DNA of 64,000 nucleotides from JADJSS01 sp046329815. GTDB taxonomy: Bacteria > Bacteroidota > Bacteroidia > Chitinophagales > JADIYW01. The position numbers were made by a program, and so were the translations under genes. The stretch covers positions 1,426,001-1,490,000 of the forward strand of contig JAXLTY010000001.1 of NCBI GenBank assembly GCA_046329815.1, given 5' to 3'. Shown piece by piece: positions 52,766 to 60,877 of the stretch. Position 1 is the stretch's first letter. The number at the start of each line of letters is the position of its first letter. The notes under the pieces are model-generated. The model was given only the letters and a program-made list of their open reading frames with translations. It was not told the origin of the DNA and searched no databases.

Positions 52766-54049
52766 TCAATTTCCAATCATCACTTTAGCATTATAGACAT
52801 TCACATCGTTGTTTTGCGCAAAATACATTTTTAGGAAATATACATTTGGCGACAGGTTATGATCGATCTGTATGATGTCATACCTGTTGTAATAAGTCTG
52901 CACGAAAGCCAGCTTACCAGTAACATCATACAATTCCACTGTCCAGTCTTTCGCACCGACTTCTTTAGGCAATTGAATCGTAAAATTTCCATTGGATGGA
53001 TTCGGAAAGATGTTGGCTTTACCAATCACGTGCTCTTTAACAGCAGTAACACGATCACAATCGAGCAAGCGATAACAGAAATGCTTGATATGACTTTCCG
53101 TGCTGTCTAATATCGGCTGGTTGACCAAATGAAATGTCAGTAAGTTTCCTAAATCTAAATTCATAAACGGCACATGACCGCGACCTATCCAGTCTTCAAA
53201 TTCTGTGTAAATGCCTTGGTGCACGGCTCGCGCATTCATCGCTTTTCCGCCATATAAATAAGGTAAGCTTGGTATGCTGAACGGCCTTCCATAGTTATAC
53301 GGAACGATCGGATCAGCAGAACCATGATTCAATAATAACTCAATGCCATTCGGTTTTATCCAACTGGTATCTAACAGCGCGCCTGAAATACTGATAGCGG
53401 CTTTAGGTTTAATTCTGTCGAAACGATGGCGCAAAATAGAATCTGCATTCACACCATTGGCGTCAATGATCCATTGCTGGTATTGCGGTGAAAGCATTTG
53501 CAAGCTATCTAGGTAACAGATAAACATGGTAGAAACCGCGCCGGCAGAAACGCCGCCGATAAATGCTTTTGAGGTATCGATATGATATGGATTTCCGTTA
53601 GAGTATGTATCTATAATATGGTCGATTGCGTCTTTAGTGTCGATCAGTGCGCGCGAAACAGCTTTCACCATTACTTCTTCGGAAAGCAAACCTAAAAGGT
53701 TCGGCTCTTGTCGGTAATCTATAGAAATAGTAACATAACCTAACTTTGCAAAATAGTTACACATCAATACAATATCCGGACTGTTTTGGTCGAGCAATTT
53801 TAAATACGCACCACCATGAATCAACAGCATTACTGCGCGGCTATGTGACGTGTCGCCTTGCGGTTCATACACATCGTATTTAAGTTGTATCGGAACGCCG
53901 TTGCTTTGTGGTTTGGTTGCATAAACGATATTATTTGTTCGCTTTATGACTGGAAATAATGGAAGCCGGTATCTGCCATTGCCGCAATCAGATGCTTTAG
54001 AAACTGAAAAAGAAAAAAGGATAAGGAAGATGTAAAAAGGATATTTCAT
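52766..54049 (-). CDS. T9SS-exported alpha/beta hydrolase (esterase-like)
   Basis: The start at 54049 (MKYPFYIFLILFSFSVSKAS) gives a signal peptide; the longer frame to 54076 lacks one. The 427-residue protein has an oxyanion HGG in LLIHGGAYLKLL (about 77-88) and the nucleophile elbow GGVSAG (Ser near residue 168). This is the pattern of carboxylesterase/BD-FAE-like enzymes, with Asp and His further on (for example in EDWIGRGHVPFMNLD). The end (FPNPSNGNFTIQLPKEVG onward) is a type A T9SS sorting domain, so the enzyme should reach the cell surface. Likely substrates are esters of plant or host polymers, but this is a guess. Confidence 0.82.
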   Translation of the reverse strand: MKYPFYIFLILFSFSVSKASDCGNGRYRLPLFPVIKRTNNIVYATKPQSNGVPIQLKYDVYEPQGDTSHSRAVMLLIHGGAYLKLLDQNSPDIVLMCNYFAKLGYVTISIDYRQEPNLLGLLSEEVMVKAVSRALIDTKDAIDHIIDTYSNGNPYHIDTSKAFIGGVSAGAVSTMFICYLDSLQMLSPQYQQWIIDANGVNADSILRHRFDRIKPKAAISISGALLDTSWIKPNGIELLLNHGSADPIVPYNYGRPFSIPSLPYLYGGKAMNARAVHQGIYTEFEDWIGRGHVPFMNLDLGNLLTFHLVNQPILDSTESHIKHFCYRLLDCDRVTAVKEHVIGKANIFPNPSNGNFTIQLPKEVGAKDWTVELYDVTGKLAFVQTYYNRYDIIQIDHNLSPNVYFLKMYFAQNNDVNVYNAKVMIGN

Positions 54050-54064
54050 CTTGTTTATGTTTAA

Positions 54065-54155
54065 TGAAATGAGCATGAATATTTGTACATTAAATTCAAA
54101 TAGTTATTTGCGAATTCCATCTGCACCACTACAAAACATTAAAAGTAATCAGATG
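54065..54155 (+). repeat. Dispersed intergenic repeat, copy 2
   Basis: ATGAAATGAG (54065-54074), then CGAATTCCATCTGCACCA (54111-54128) and CAGATGAAA (54150-54158) repeat the layout of 34017-34104. The middle motif is identical over 18 bases, while spacers differ. It lies between the divergent esterase and uvrB genes. Confidence 0.6.
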
Positions 54156-54227
54156 AAATATACGCATTTATTTTATTAAACATTCAAATTCGATAAAGCA
54201 GGAGTAGTTCTTATCTTTTGTTTATCT

Positions 54228-54235
54228 TAAATTTG
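54228..54235 (+). promoter_or_regulatory. Bacteroidota -7 box for uvrB
   Basis: TAAATTTG fits TAnnTTTG and ends 7 nt before the uvrB ATG at 54243. A TTG at the -33 position is lacking. The position suits the only promoter needed for uvrB. Confidence 0.45.
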
Positions 54236-54242
54236 TATTGCT

Positions 54243-56270
54243 ATGCAATTTAAAATTCATTCCAGTTATAAACCATCCGGTGACCAGCCCGCTGCTATTG
54301 AACAGTTGAGTAATGGTATTTTCAAAAAAGAAAAAGAACAGATTTTACTAGGCGTTACCGGTTCAGGAAAAACATTTACCATTGCAAATGTGATTGAAAA
54401 AACGCAGCGTCCGACGTTGGTATTGTCGCATAATAAAACATTGGTAGCACAACTATATACAGAATTCAAAGAGTTTTTCCCGGACAATAAAGTCGAGTTT
54501 TTTACGTCGTATTATGATTACTATCAGCCGGAAGCATACATTCCTGTTTCTGACACTTATATAGAAAAAGATCTTTCTATTAATGCAGAAATAGAAAAAC
54601 TGCGTTTAAGTACAACTACATCTTTAATGAGCGGCCGGCGCGATGTGATCGTGGTCGCTTCGGTTTCCTGCATTTATGGTTTGGGAAATCCGGCAGAATA
54701 TAAAAATCAAATCATTCGCATTTCCAAAGGACAAACGATTTCACGGAATACACTGCTCTTTAATATGGTGAGCATTTTGTATTCACGTACCACAGGCGAT
54801 TTTCAACGTGGTAACTTTCGTGTGATTGGTGATACAGTAGAAGTGTTTTTGCCGTATGCTGACTATGCCTATCGCATTGTATTTTGGGGCGACGAGATCG
54901 AAGAACTCGAATCATTCGATCCAACTTCCGGCAAGCGCATTGAGCAAATGAAAGACATAGCTTTGTTTCCGGCAAACATTTACATCGCGCCGAAAAACAT
55001 GATGCCACAAATTATCAATGAAATTCAGGATGAATTGAAAGCACATGTTGATTATTATAATTCGACAGGAAAAATTATGGAAGCAAAGCGTTTAGATGAA
55101 CGCGTGAATTTTGATCTGGAAATGATGCGTGAATTGGGCTATTGCAGTGGCATTGAAAACTATTCCAGATTCTTTGACAGACGAAATCCTGGCGACAGAC
55201 CTTTTTGTTTGTTTGATTATTTTCCGGATGATTATTTATTGGTGGTTGATGAAAGCCATGTTACCATTCCACAAATTGGCGCTATGTATGGCGGCGACCG
55301 AAGCCGTAAGTTAAATTTAGTAGAATATGGTTTTCGTTTACCAAGTGCGATGGATAATCGTCCGTTGAACTTTAATGAATATGAATCATTGACTAATCAA
55401 ATTATTTATGTTTCTGCAACACCTGGCGATTATGAACTGATGAAAACCGAAGGCGAATTTGTAGAACAGGTGGTGCGTCCAACCGGTTTGCTGGATCCGC
55501 CAATTGATGTGCGTCCAAGTGTAAATCAGATTGATGATTTGTTAGATGAAATTCAGAAACGCATTGCTGTTGACGAACGTGTTTTGGTGACTACTTTGAC
55601 GAAACGTATGAGCGAAGAGTTGTCAAAATATCTAACCAAAATAAACATCAAATGTAAATACTTGCATAGCGATGTTGACACCATGGAACGCGTGGAAATC
55701 ATACAAGGTTTGCGTTTAGGTGATTTTGATGTATTGATTGGTGTGAACTTATTGCGCGAAGGTTTGGATATTCCTGAAGTTAGTTTGGTTGCTATTTTAG
55801 ATGCAGATAAAGAAGGTTTCTTGCGCAATGTGCGTTCATTGACACAAACTGCAGGACGTGCAGCACGAAACGCAAATGGCTTGGTTATTTTTTATGCAGA
55901 TGTGATAACGATGTCGATGCAGAAAACCATGGACGAAACCAATCGAAGACGCGAAAAACAAATTGCGTATAACATTGAACACAACATCACACCAAAAACA
56001 GTTTTTAAAAGCAAAGAAGATATTTTGCATCGCGCAACGATCTTAGATATTCGCAAGCAAGACAAAACTGCGGAAAATAAATACAAAGACGAACAGGACA
56101 AATTGATTTATGCAGCCGAAGAAGAAAGCGAATATTTAAGCGCGAATGAAATTGAAAAGAAAGTAGAGAAATTGAAAAAAGCGATGCAGAAAGCGTCCAA
56201 GCAAATGGATTTTATGGAAGCAGCACGTTTAAGAGACGAAATGTTTAAATGGCAGGAAAAATTAGGATGA
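54243..56270 (+). CDS. uvrB: Excinuclease ABC subunit B
   Basis: The 675-residue protein has the full UvrB layout: the N-terminal YKPSGDQPAAIEQL, Walker A GVTGSGKT, the beta-hairpin region YYDYYQPEAYIP, helicase motifs DESH and YVSATPG, and motif VI TAGRAARN. The C-terminal UVR domain (KAMQKASKQMDFMEAARLRDEM) binds UvrC. It loads on damaged DNA with UvrA and prepares incision in nucleotide excision repair. The length is normal. Its stop overlaps the start of the next gene by 4 bp (ATGA), so that gene may be coupled to it. Confidence 0.97.
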   Translation: MQFKIHSSYKPSGDQPAAIEQLSNGIFKKEKEQILLGVTGSGKTFTIANVIEKTQRPTLVLSHNKTLVAQLYTEFKEFFPDNKVEFFTSYYDYYQPEAYIPVSDTYIEKDLSINAEIEKLRLSTTTSLMSGRRDVIVVASVSCIYGLGNPAEYKNQIIRISKGQTISRNTLLFNMVSILYSRTTGDFQRGNFRVIGDTVEVFLPYADYAYRIVFWGDEIEELESFDPTSGKRIEQMKDIALFPANIYIAPKNMMPQIINEIQDELKAHVDYYNSTGKIMEAKRLDERVNFDLEMMRELGYCSGIENYSRFFDRRNPGDRPFCLFDYFPDDYLLVVDESHVTIPQIGAMYGGDRSRKLNLVEYGFRLPSAMDNRPLNFNEYESLTNQIIYVSATPGDYELMKTEGEFVEQVVRPTGLLDPPIDVRPSVNQIDDLLDEIQKRIAVDERVLVTTLTKRMSEELSKYLTKINIKCKYLHSDVDTMERVEIIQGLRLGDFDVLIGVNLLREGLDIPEVSLVAILDADKEGFLRNVRSLTQTAGRAARNANGLVIFYADVITMSMQKTMDETNRRREKQIAYNIEHNITPKTVFKSKEDILHRATILDIRKQDKTAENKYKDEQDKLIYAAEEESEYLSANEIEKKVEKLKKAMQKASKQMDFMEAARLRDEMFKWQEKLG

Positions 56271-56887
56271 TGATTTATATCGAGAAAAAAGGAATTATTA
56301 AAGAAGAAGAAGTAAAAAAATCTTTTTTTATTCTCATTGAGTTTGTCAATCATATTGCAAAGCTTAAATGGTCTAATGTAAAAAGATCTGTCTATATAAT
56401 ATTAACAATTCTGTTTTTTGCAATACTGATGTCATTGGATCAAAAAACTTTCTTAAATCCATTTTGGATGGTAATGCTTGTTTTTTGTATGCTGATTCTC
56501 TTACAAATCTTTGTTTTGATGCAGAGAAAAAAAGCACAAAAGCTACTTTACGAAAGAGAAATGGAAATGTGTCGGAATTTTATTAATAATAATTATAAAC
56601 TTACTATTACAGAAGATTATATTATAAATCAATTTGGTGATTTAGAAACAAAATATCCAATAAGCTTGCTGAAAACATGCTACTCTTATAAGCGTAATTT
56701 TATACTTCACTATGAAAAACATTTTAATCAGTTTCTTTTACTTTCCTTTGATTCTTTTAACGATCAAGAAATTCAGGATTTGTATTCATTTTTTAAAGAA
56801 AAAGAGTTGTTGGATGAAAAATATGACATTTTAAAAGTAAAGGAAAAAACAATAGACCTTACCAATGAGTTACATCAATCACATTGA
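56267..56887 (+). CDS. YcxB-like membrane protein
   Basis: The start at 56267 (ATGA overlap with uvrB) or 56270 is chosen; the ATG at 56249 also exists inside uvrB. The roughly 205-residue protein has two adjacent hydrophobic helices (about 42-60 and 66-85), then a soluble C-terminal domain (ITEDYIINQFGDLETKYPISLLKTCYSYKRNFILHYEK). That pattern fits the YcxB-like family, whose role is unknown. It shares a transcript with uvrB by position only; a functional tie is not evident. Confidence 0.6.
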   Translation: MMIYIEKKGIIKEEEVKKSFFILIEFVNHIAKLKWSNVKRSVYIILTILFFAILMSLDQKTFLNPFWMVMLVFCMLILLQIFVLMQRKKAQKLLYEREMEMCRNFINNNYKLTITEDYIINQFGDLETKYPISLLKTCYSYKRNFILHYEKHFNQFLLLSFDSFNDQEIQDLYSFFKEKELLDEKYDILKVKEKTIDLTNELHQSH

Positions 56888-56919
56888 TTAAATAATACTA
56901 CGCGAGAAAATTTAGTTTA

Positions 56920-57057
56920 ATGACCGTTTTGGTTTTAGTGATATTACTTATAATTGCTGTTCTATGGATCATGAGAATCAAACATGTCTTTTCTATAAAA
57001 GATAAAATGAAATACGAAGAATCACGCGATGATTTAATCGATGATTTACTGGATTGA
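56920..57057 (+). CDS. Small single-pass membrane protein, 45 aa
   Basis: The 45-residue ORF starts MTVLVLVILLIIAVLWIM, one transmembrane helix, and ends with a highly acidic tail (SRDDLIDDLLD). It is preceded by a 32-bp gap after the YcxB-like gene. No homologous family is recognised. Size and layout (hydrophobic start, charged tail) match small membrane proteins, but coding is supported only by these features and its location. Confidence 0.45.
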   Translation: MTVLVLVILLIIAVLWIMRIKHVFSIKDKMKYEESRDDLIDDLLD

Positions 57058-57121
57058 TTTAATAACAAAAGCTCCATCAAACCGACAGAGCTCTTTCTTA
57101 ACAAATTAAACACCATACAGA

Positions 57122-57286
57122 TTACTTCGACGCATCTGTTTTCTTAACAGCATGTTTTGCCGTTGCCGTTTTGTGATGTACTGCTTTTTTACTTGTTTTA
57201 GCTTTTGCTGTTCCTGCAAAAGAAGTTCCTGTCATTGCCGCGAAGCATATCAATGCCACCGCAAACGTTTTTAATACATTTTTCAT
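57122..57286 (-). CDS. Small secreted Lys/Ala/His-rich protein, 54 aa
   Basis: The 54-residue ORF has a signal peptide (MKNVLKTFAVALICFAAMTGTSFA) and a mature part of about 30 residues rich in Lys, Ala, Thr and His (KAKTSKKAVHHKTATAKHAVKK). This composition suggests a nucleic-acid or polyanion binding peptide, or a metal-binding one through its His residues. It is too short for domain assignment. The intact start, signal peptide and stop make a real gene likely. Confidence 0.55.
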   Translation of the reverse strand: MKNVLKTFAVALICFAAMTGTSFAGTAKAKTSKKAVHHKTATAKHAVKKTDASK

Positions 57287-57427
57287 TTTTTAAAAATTTA
57301 ATTGCTTAAATCTAAACGAACTTTGTTCGCGCAATTGTTAGAAAATGCGAATTCGAAGCGTTAAAGCAGTTAAGTTCTGTTAGTTTAAATTTTATTCCTT
57401 AATTTTAAAAAACATTTAACAACAACT

Positions 57428-58282
57428 ATGCAAAAAACAATACTCATCACAGGCGCCAGTTCCGGTTTAGGATTGGAAGCTGCCAGACAACTTGCCAAAC
57501 AACAACATGAAATTATTTTGCTGTGCCGCAACAAAGAAAAAGGCGATGCTGCAGTTGCAGAAATAACATCTTTTTCTGGCAATAATAACATTCATCTTTA
57601 TACAGCGAATTTATCATCACAAAAATCAGTAGAACATGCAGCGCAACAGATCAAAAAAGATTTTACAAAGCTGGATGTTTTATTGAATAATGCAGGCGCT
57701 GTATTTAATAATTTTCAGGTATCAGAAGATGGTATAGAAATGACGATGGCAAACAATCATTTTAATTATTTTTGGTTGACCTACTATTTGTTTGATTTGT
57801 TGAAAAACGCAAAAGGAGCGCGTATCATCAATGTTGCCAGCGATTCACATTATCAGGCAAAAAAAATCGATATCGAATCGTTTTATAAAAAGAAAGGAAG
57901 ATATTTTGTATTGAGTGCTTATGAGCAAAGCAAACTGGCGAATGTATTGTTTACTTATGCGCTTGCAGAAAAAGCGAAGCCGTATAACATCACGGTAAAT
58001 GCATTACATCCTGGTTTTGTATATACGCCAATCGGCGAAAAAAACGGCAATAAATTTTTTGGAATGATATGGAATGCTGCTTCAAAATTATTTGGATTAA
58101 CTGTAGAGAAAGGAGCAAGCTCGCATATTTATTTAGCAAGCAGTGAAGCAGTAAAAGATACAACAGCAAAATATTTTCATAACTGCAAAGACAAACGTTC
58201 TTCTACAATTTCTTATGATAAAAATGTACAGGATTTATTATGGAAAGAAAGTGAACGGAAAAGCGGATTTACATTCTTATAA
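57428..58282 (+). CDS. Short-chain dehydrogenase/reductase
   Basis: The 284-residue protein has the classical SDR motifs: TGASSGLG (nucleotide-binding Gly-x3-Gly-x-Gly region, about 8-15), DVLLNNAGAVFNN, and the YxxxK pair in SAYEQSKLAN (Tyr near residue 162). It is closest in style to the WW-domain oxidoreductase/retinol dehydrogenase-like SDRs that use NADP. Substrate unknown. A clear terminator follows. It is a single gene. Confidence 0.9.
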   Translation: MQKTILITGASSGLGLEAARQLAKQQHEIILLCRNKEKGDAAVAEITSFSGNNNIHLYTANLSSQKSVEHAAQQIKKDFTKLDVLLNNAGAVFNNFQVSEDGIEMTMANNHFNYFWLTYYLFDLLKNAKGARIINVASDSHYQAKKIDIESFYKKKGRYFVLSAYEQSKLANVLFTYALAEKAKPYNITVNALHPGFVYTPIGEKNGNKFFGMIWNAASKLFGLTVEKGASSHIYLASSEAVKDTTAKYFHNCKDKRSSTISYDKNVQDLLWKESERKSGFTFL

Positions 58283-58289
58283 TGTAACA

Positions 58290-58310
58290 GTCGTGCTGAG
58301 TTTATCGAAG
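58290..58310. repeat. Copy of the short interspersed repeat, diverged
   Basis: This 21-base stretch (GTCGTGCTGAG then TTTATCGAAG) matches the reverse complement of 10682-10702 at most positions. It lies just after the SDR stop and before the terminator, as the other copy does relative to its gene. Confidence 0.45.
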
Positions 58311-58329
58311 CTATTCGTATATAAAAAGT

Positions 58330-58360
58330 AAAACCCGATGATGTCATCGGGTTTTATTTG
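58330..58360. terminator. Rho-independent terminator, bidirectional
   Basis: AAAACCCGATGA (58330-58341) pairs with TCATCGGGTTTT (58344-58355), followed by a T-rich run. It ends the SDR gene and can also serve the convergent gene ending at 58380. Confidence 0.87.
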
Positions 58361-58379
58361 TTTCGTCGTTTGGTAACGA

Positions 58380-58628
58380 TTACTTTTTTTTCGCTGGAGC
58401 TTTTTTTGCTGGAGCTTTTTTCGCTGCTGCTTTTTTAGGAGCTGCTGCTTTTTTAGGAGCTGCTGCTTTTTTAGGAGCTGCTGCTTTTTTAGGAGCTGGA
58501 GCTTTTTTTGCTGGAGCTTTTTTCGCTGCTGCTTTTTTAGGAGCTGCTGCTTTTTTAGGAGCTGCTGCTTTTTTAGGAGCTGCTGCTTTTTTTGCCGCTG
58601 GCTTTGCGCTTGCTGTTTTCTTTGCCAT
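58380..58628 (-). CDS. Lys/Ala/Pro-rich histone H1-like protein, 82 aa
   Basis: The 82-residue protein consists almost entirely of KKAAAP and KKAPA units (lysine about 40 percent), without a folded domain. This is the composition of histone H1-like or HU C-terminal tails, so it probably binds and compacts DNA. The DNA contains a 102-bp tandem duplication encoding 34 residues (58393-58594). The expected residue order is a real open frame with ATG and stop. It may be an array-expanding, variable-length gene. Its transcript has its own 3' terminator side. Confidence 0.75.
   Translation of the reverse strand: MAKKTASAKPAAKKAAAPKKAAAPKKAAAPKKAAAKKAPAKKAPAPKKAAAPKKAAAPKKAAAPKKAAAKKAPAKKAPAKKK
58393..58594 (-). 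repeat. 102-bp tandem duplication within the histone-like gene
   Basis: Bases 58393-58492 are repeated identically at 58495-58594, with a period of 102 bp (34 codons). Each unit itself contains 18-bp subrepeats encoding AAAPKK. Perfect identity over about 100 bp implies a recent duplication or slippage event. Confidence 0.85.
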
Positions 58629-58764
58629 TGCTTTTAATTTTTTAATTTTTTTAGTTTCGTTTGAAAAGCAGTCGAAACCATTCTGCTAGAAATTTTTATT
58701 TTTTTATGCAGATTAAAAATCTCTTTTAAACATTCTGCAACATAAAAGTAATATAATCTTTGAA

Positions 58765-58812
58765 TGTGTACAATGTTTTAGTTATTCATAAATGTTGATA
58801 ATTGTGGATAAC
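58765..58812. other. DnaA-box-like cluster in a 641-bp AT-rich gap
   Basis: TGTGGATAA (58804-58812) is a perfect DnaA box (reverse of TTATCCACA). TGTGTACAA (58765-58773) and TTATTCATA (58782-58790) are one mismatch from the consensus. The rest of the gap (58629-59269) is very AT-rich with A/T runs and shows no credible gene; a 79-residue minus-strand ORF at 59123-59362 looks like chance. An origin is possible but the cluster is small. Confidence 0.3.
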
Positions 58813-59269
58813 GCTAAACAATATAAATCGAGTGTAACATCTTACACGATGTGTGTTTGTTTTTTTATACAACACATTTTTAAAAATGAATGACACGATA
58901 AAATAAGAGGTTCAACGAAAGTACCAATAAATGCTAATAGTTTGAGTTGTTATGTAAAAAACACCTTTATGTTTTAAAAGAAATTTTTTGTAGCAACTAG
59001 ATGTCTTATTCTTTTACAGTATTTATTTTTTTTAAGAAAGCACACGATATTTTTTCTTATTAAATGTTAGGAAAAATCTAAAAAAATTTTTTTTCATAAA
59101 TCAAAAACAATCTAAACAAACATTAATTCGCAATTCTTATTTTATTTTTTTTGAACTTGGTTTTATTATGAATGCTGCTTAAATACAACATGCTAAAGTG
59201 AATTTTATTTTTTGATTTATACATCGAGTGATTACTATTTGTTATCTTTCGGAATAATTTAAAAGAAGA

Positions 59270-60241
59270 ATGAGGTCGGTAATTTTTGTAATAACGATGA
59301 TTGGTAGTGTGGCTTTCATTGCGTGCAAACACGATAAAAAAGAAATAGAAACAACGCAGCAAAATGCAGTTACAAATTCATATAAAATGCTTCCACCGGA
59401 ACAACAAAATGTTATTGATGTCGTGAATCATTGGAATGCGTTACATGATTCAACAAACATAGACAGCTTGGTTGATTTCTATAATGACCAGGTAATGTTC
59501 TTTAAAAAACGTGTGCCAAGAAAAGTAGTTGTTGATACTAAAAAGTATAAGATCAAACATGCAAAAACATATCGCCAACGCATCATCGGCCGTGTTGGTA
59601 TTTATCCATCTGATACAGGTGACTATAAATGTGAGTTCTTAAAACTGGTAACAATCAATGATAAGCCAAGTGTGTATCATGCCTATTTGGTATTTAAAAA
59701 AATGCAGGATAGTACGTGGCGCATTATTTTAGAAAGCGACAAAGAAGCCGATATGCGACCGGAACTGGTTGCTTTGTTTGAGAAATTTACAGAAAGCGAA
59801 AGTGTGTCAAGTGGTGATTTTAATGGCGATGGCACCAAAGAAGATTTAATTGTACAAAAGCCGGAACAAGACACAAGTGGAAAATATTTATCGACGGAAA
59901 CAAAAATCACATTTACGAATTTAGATTTACCTGAAATTAAAATTCCTAATTGCATTGGCGTCAATGTATTGAATGAGAACGATGCCGATGGCGATGGTTC
60001 CGATGATTTTTCTGTTGTTGTAAAAACACCTTCTGGTGATGTCGGCGATGTTATCTTATATAGTTTTAAAAGAGGCGCATGGCAGCAACTCGCGAAATTC
60101 AAAGCACCAAGCAGCGAAGTATTTGCATCGCGACAAAACCTGATTGAGTTTGCAGGCAGTGGTAACATCAAAATACGAACAGTTGAAAAAACAACGGATA
60201 ACCGTGATACTTTAATCGTTAAAACAATTTCTACTTGGTAG
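59270..60241 (+). CDS. Lipoprotein with EF-hand-like acidic loops
   Basis: The 323-residue protein begins with a signal sequence ending in a lipobox (VAFIAC, lipidated Cys near residue 19), so it should be lipid-anchored. A domain about 40-175 (VNHWNALHDSTNIDSLVDFY and on) has an NTF2-like look. The C-terminal half carries two Ca-binding-like loops, DFNGDGTKEDL and DADGDGSDDF, as in VCBS-like repeats. No enzyme motif is evident. It follows the AT-rich gap and lies before the PaiB-like gene. Confidence 0.7.
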   Translation: MRSVIFVITMIGSVAFIACKHDKKEIETTQQNAVTNSYKMLPPEQQNVIDVVNHWNALHDSTNIDSLVDFYNDQVMFFKKRVPRKVVVDTKKYKIKHAKTYRQRIIGRVGIYPSDTGDYKCEFLKLVTINDKPSVYHAYLVFKKMQDSTWRIILESDKEADMRPELVALFEKFTESESVSSGDFNGDGTKEDLIVQKPEQDTSGKYLSTETKITFTNLDLPEIKIPNCIGVNVLNENDADGDGSDDFSVVVKTPSGDVGDVILYSFKRGAWQQLAKFKAPSSEVFASRQNLIEFAGSGNIKIRTVEKTTDNRDTLIVKTISTW

Positions 60242-60243
60242 AT

Positions 60244-60274
60244 ACTCACGACTTATTACTCATGACTCACGACT
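60244..60274 (+). repeat. Tandem-like ACTCACGACT motifs between genes
   Basis: ACTCACGACT occurs at 60244-60253 and 60265-60274, with ACTCATGACT at 60258-60267 overlapping the latter. The cluster lies in the short gap between the lipoprotein stop and the next ATG, and might be a simple sequence or a binding site. Confidence 0.45.
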
Positions 60275-60277
60275 AAT

Positions 60278-60874
60278 ATGTATATACCAAAACATTTTGA
60301 ACAAAACGACAAACAAAAAAGTATTGCATTTATGCAAACATATAATTTTGCGATCGTTGTTTCTGTAAAAAATGAAATTCCAATTGCTACACATTTACCG
60401 TTTGTTATTGAAGAAAGAAACGACAAAATTATTTTGTTGTCGCATTTAAGTAAAGCCAATGAACAACATACAACTTTCTCAGATACAGATGTGCTGGTAA
60501 TTTTTTCCGAGCCACATGCGTATATTTCACCAACGCTTTATGAAAAACAGCAAAACGTTCCGACATGGAATTATATTTCGGTACATGCTTATGGAAAAGT
60601 AAAAATTTTAGACAGCGATGAAGGAAAACTACATGTGTTGCACAAACAAATGCAGTTCTTCGAAGCTAGCTATATTGAGCAATTCAAAACGCTGGATCAA
60701 AAATATATCGATGGTTTGCTGAAAGGAATTGTTGCTTTTGAAATTGAAGTAAGCGATTTACAAAGTAAAGCCAAACTGAATCAAAACAAAAGCGAGAAAG
60801 ACCGACAAACGGTAAAACAACATTTATTGGAAAGTGACGACACAGTCAAACAAGATGTTGGAAAAATGATGTAA
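60278..60874 (+). CDS. FMN-binding PaiB-like protein
   Basis: The 198-residue protein starts MYIPKHFEQNDKQKSIAFMQTYNFA. It then shows the split-barrel pattern typical of PaiB-like FMN-binding proteins: ATHLPFVIEE, LLSHLSKANEQ, VIFSEPHAYISPTLYE, and PTWNYISVHAYGKVKIL. PaiB is described as a negative regulator in Bacillus, though many members are uncharacterised flavin-binding proteins. It is followed after 3 bp by the GH13 gene, so the two are likely co-transcribed. No DNA-binding domain is evident. Confidence 0.87.
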   Translation: MYIPKHFEQNDKQKSIAFMQTYNFAIVVSVKNEIPIATHLPFVIEERNDKIILLSHLSKANEQHTTFSDTDVLVIFSEPHAYISPTLYEKQQNVPTWNYISVHAYGKVKILDSDEGKLHVLHKQMQFFEASYIEQFKTLDQKYIDGLLKGIVAFEIEVSDLQSKAKLNQNKSEKDRQTVKQHLLESDDTVKQDVGKMM

Positions 60875-60877
60875 GCA

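Noticed and set aside
54760..55008. Minus-strand ORF inside uvrB
   Set aside because: A shadow of the conserved uvrB frame.
58393..58594. CRISPR-like tandem repeats
   Set aside because: The units are contiguous, in frame and coding (Lys/Ala-rich protein), with no spacers.
59123..59362. Minus-strand 79-residue ORF in the AT-rich gap
   Set aside because: It overlaps the lipoprotein start, is low complexity and has no recognisable features.
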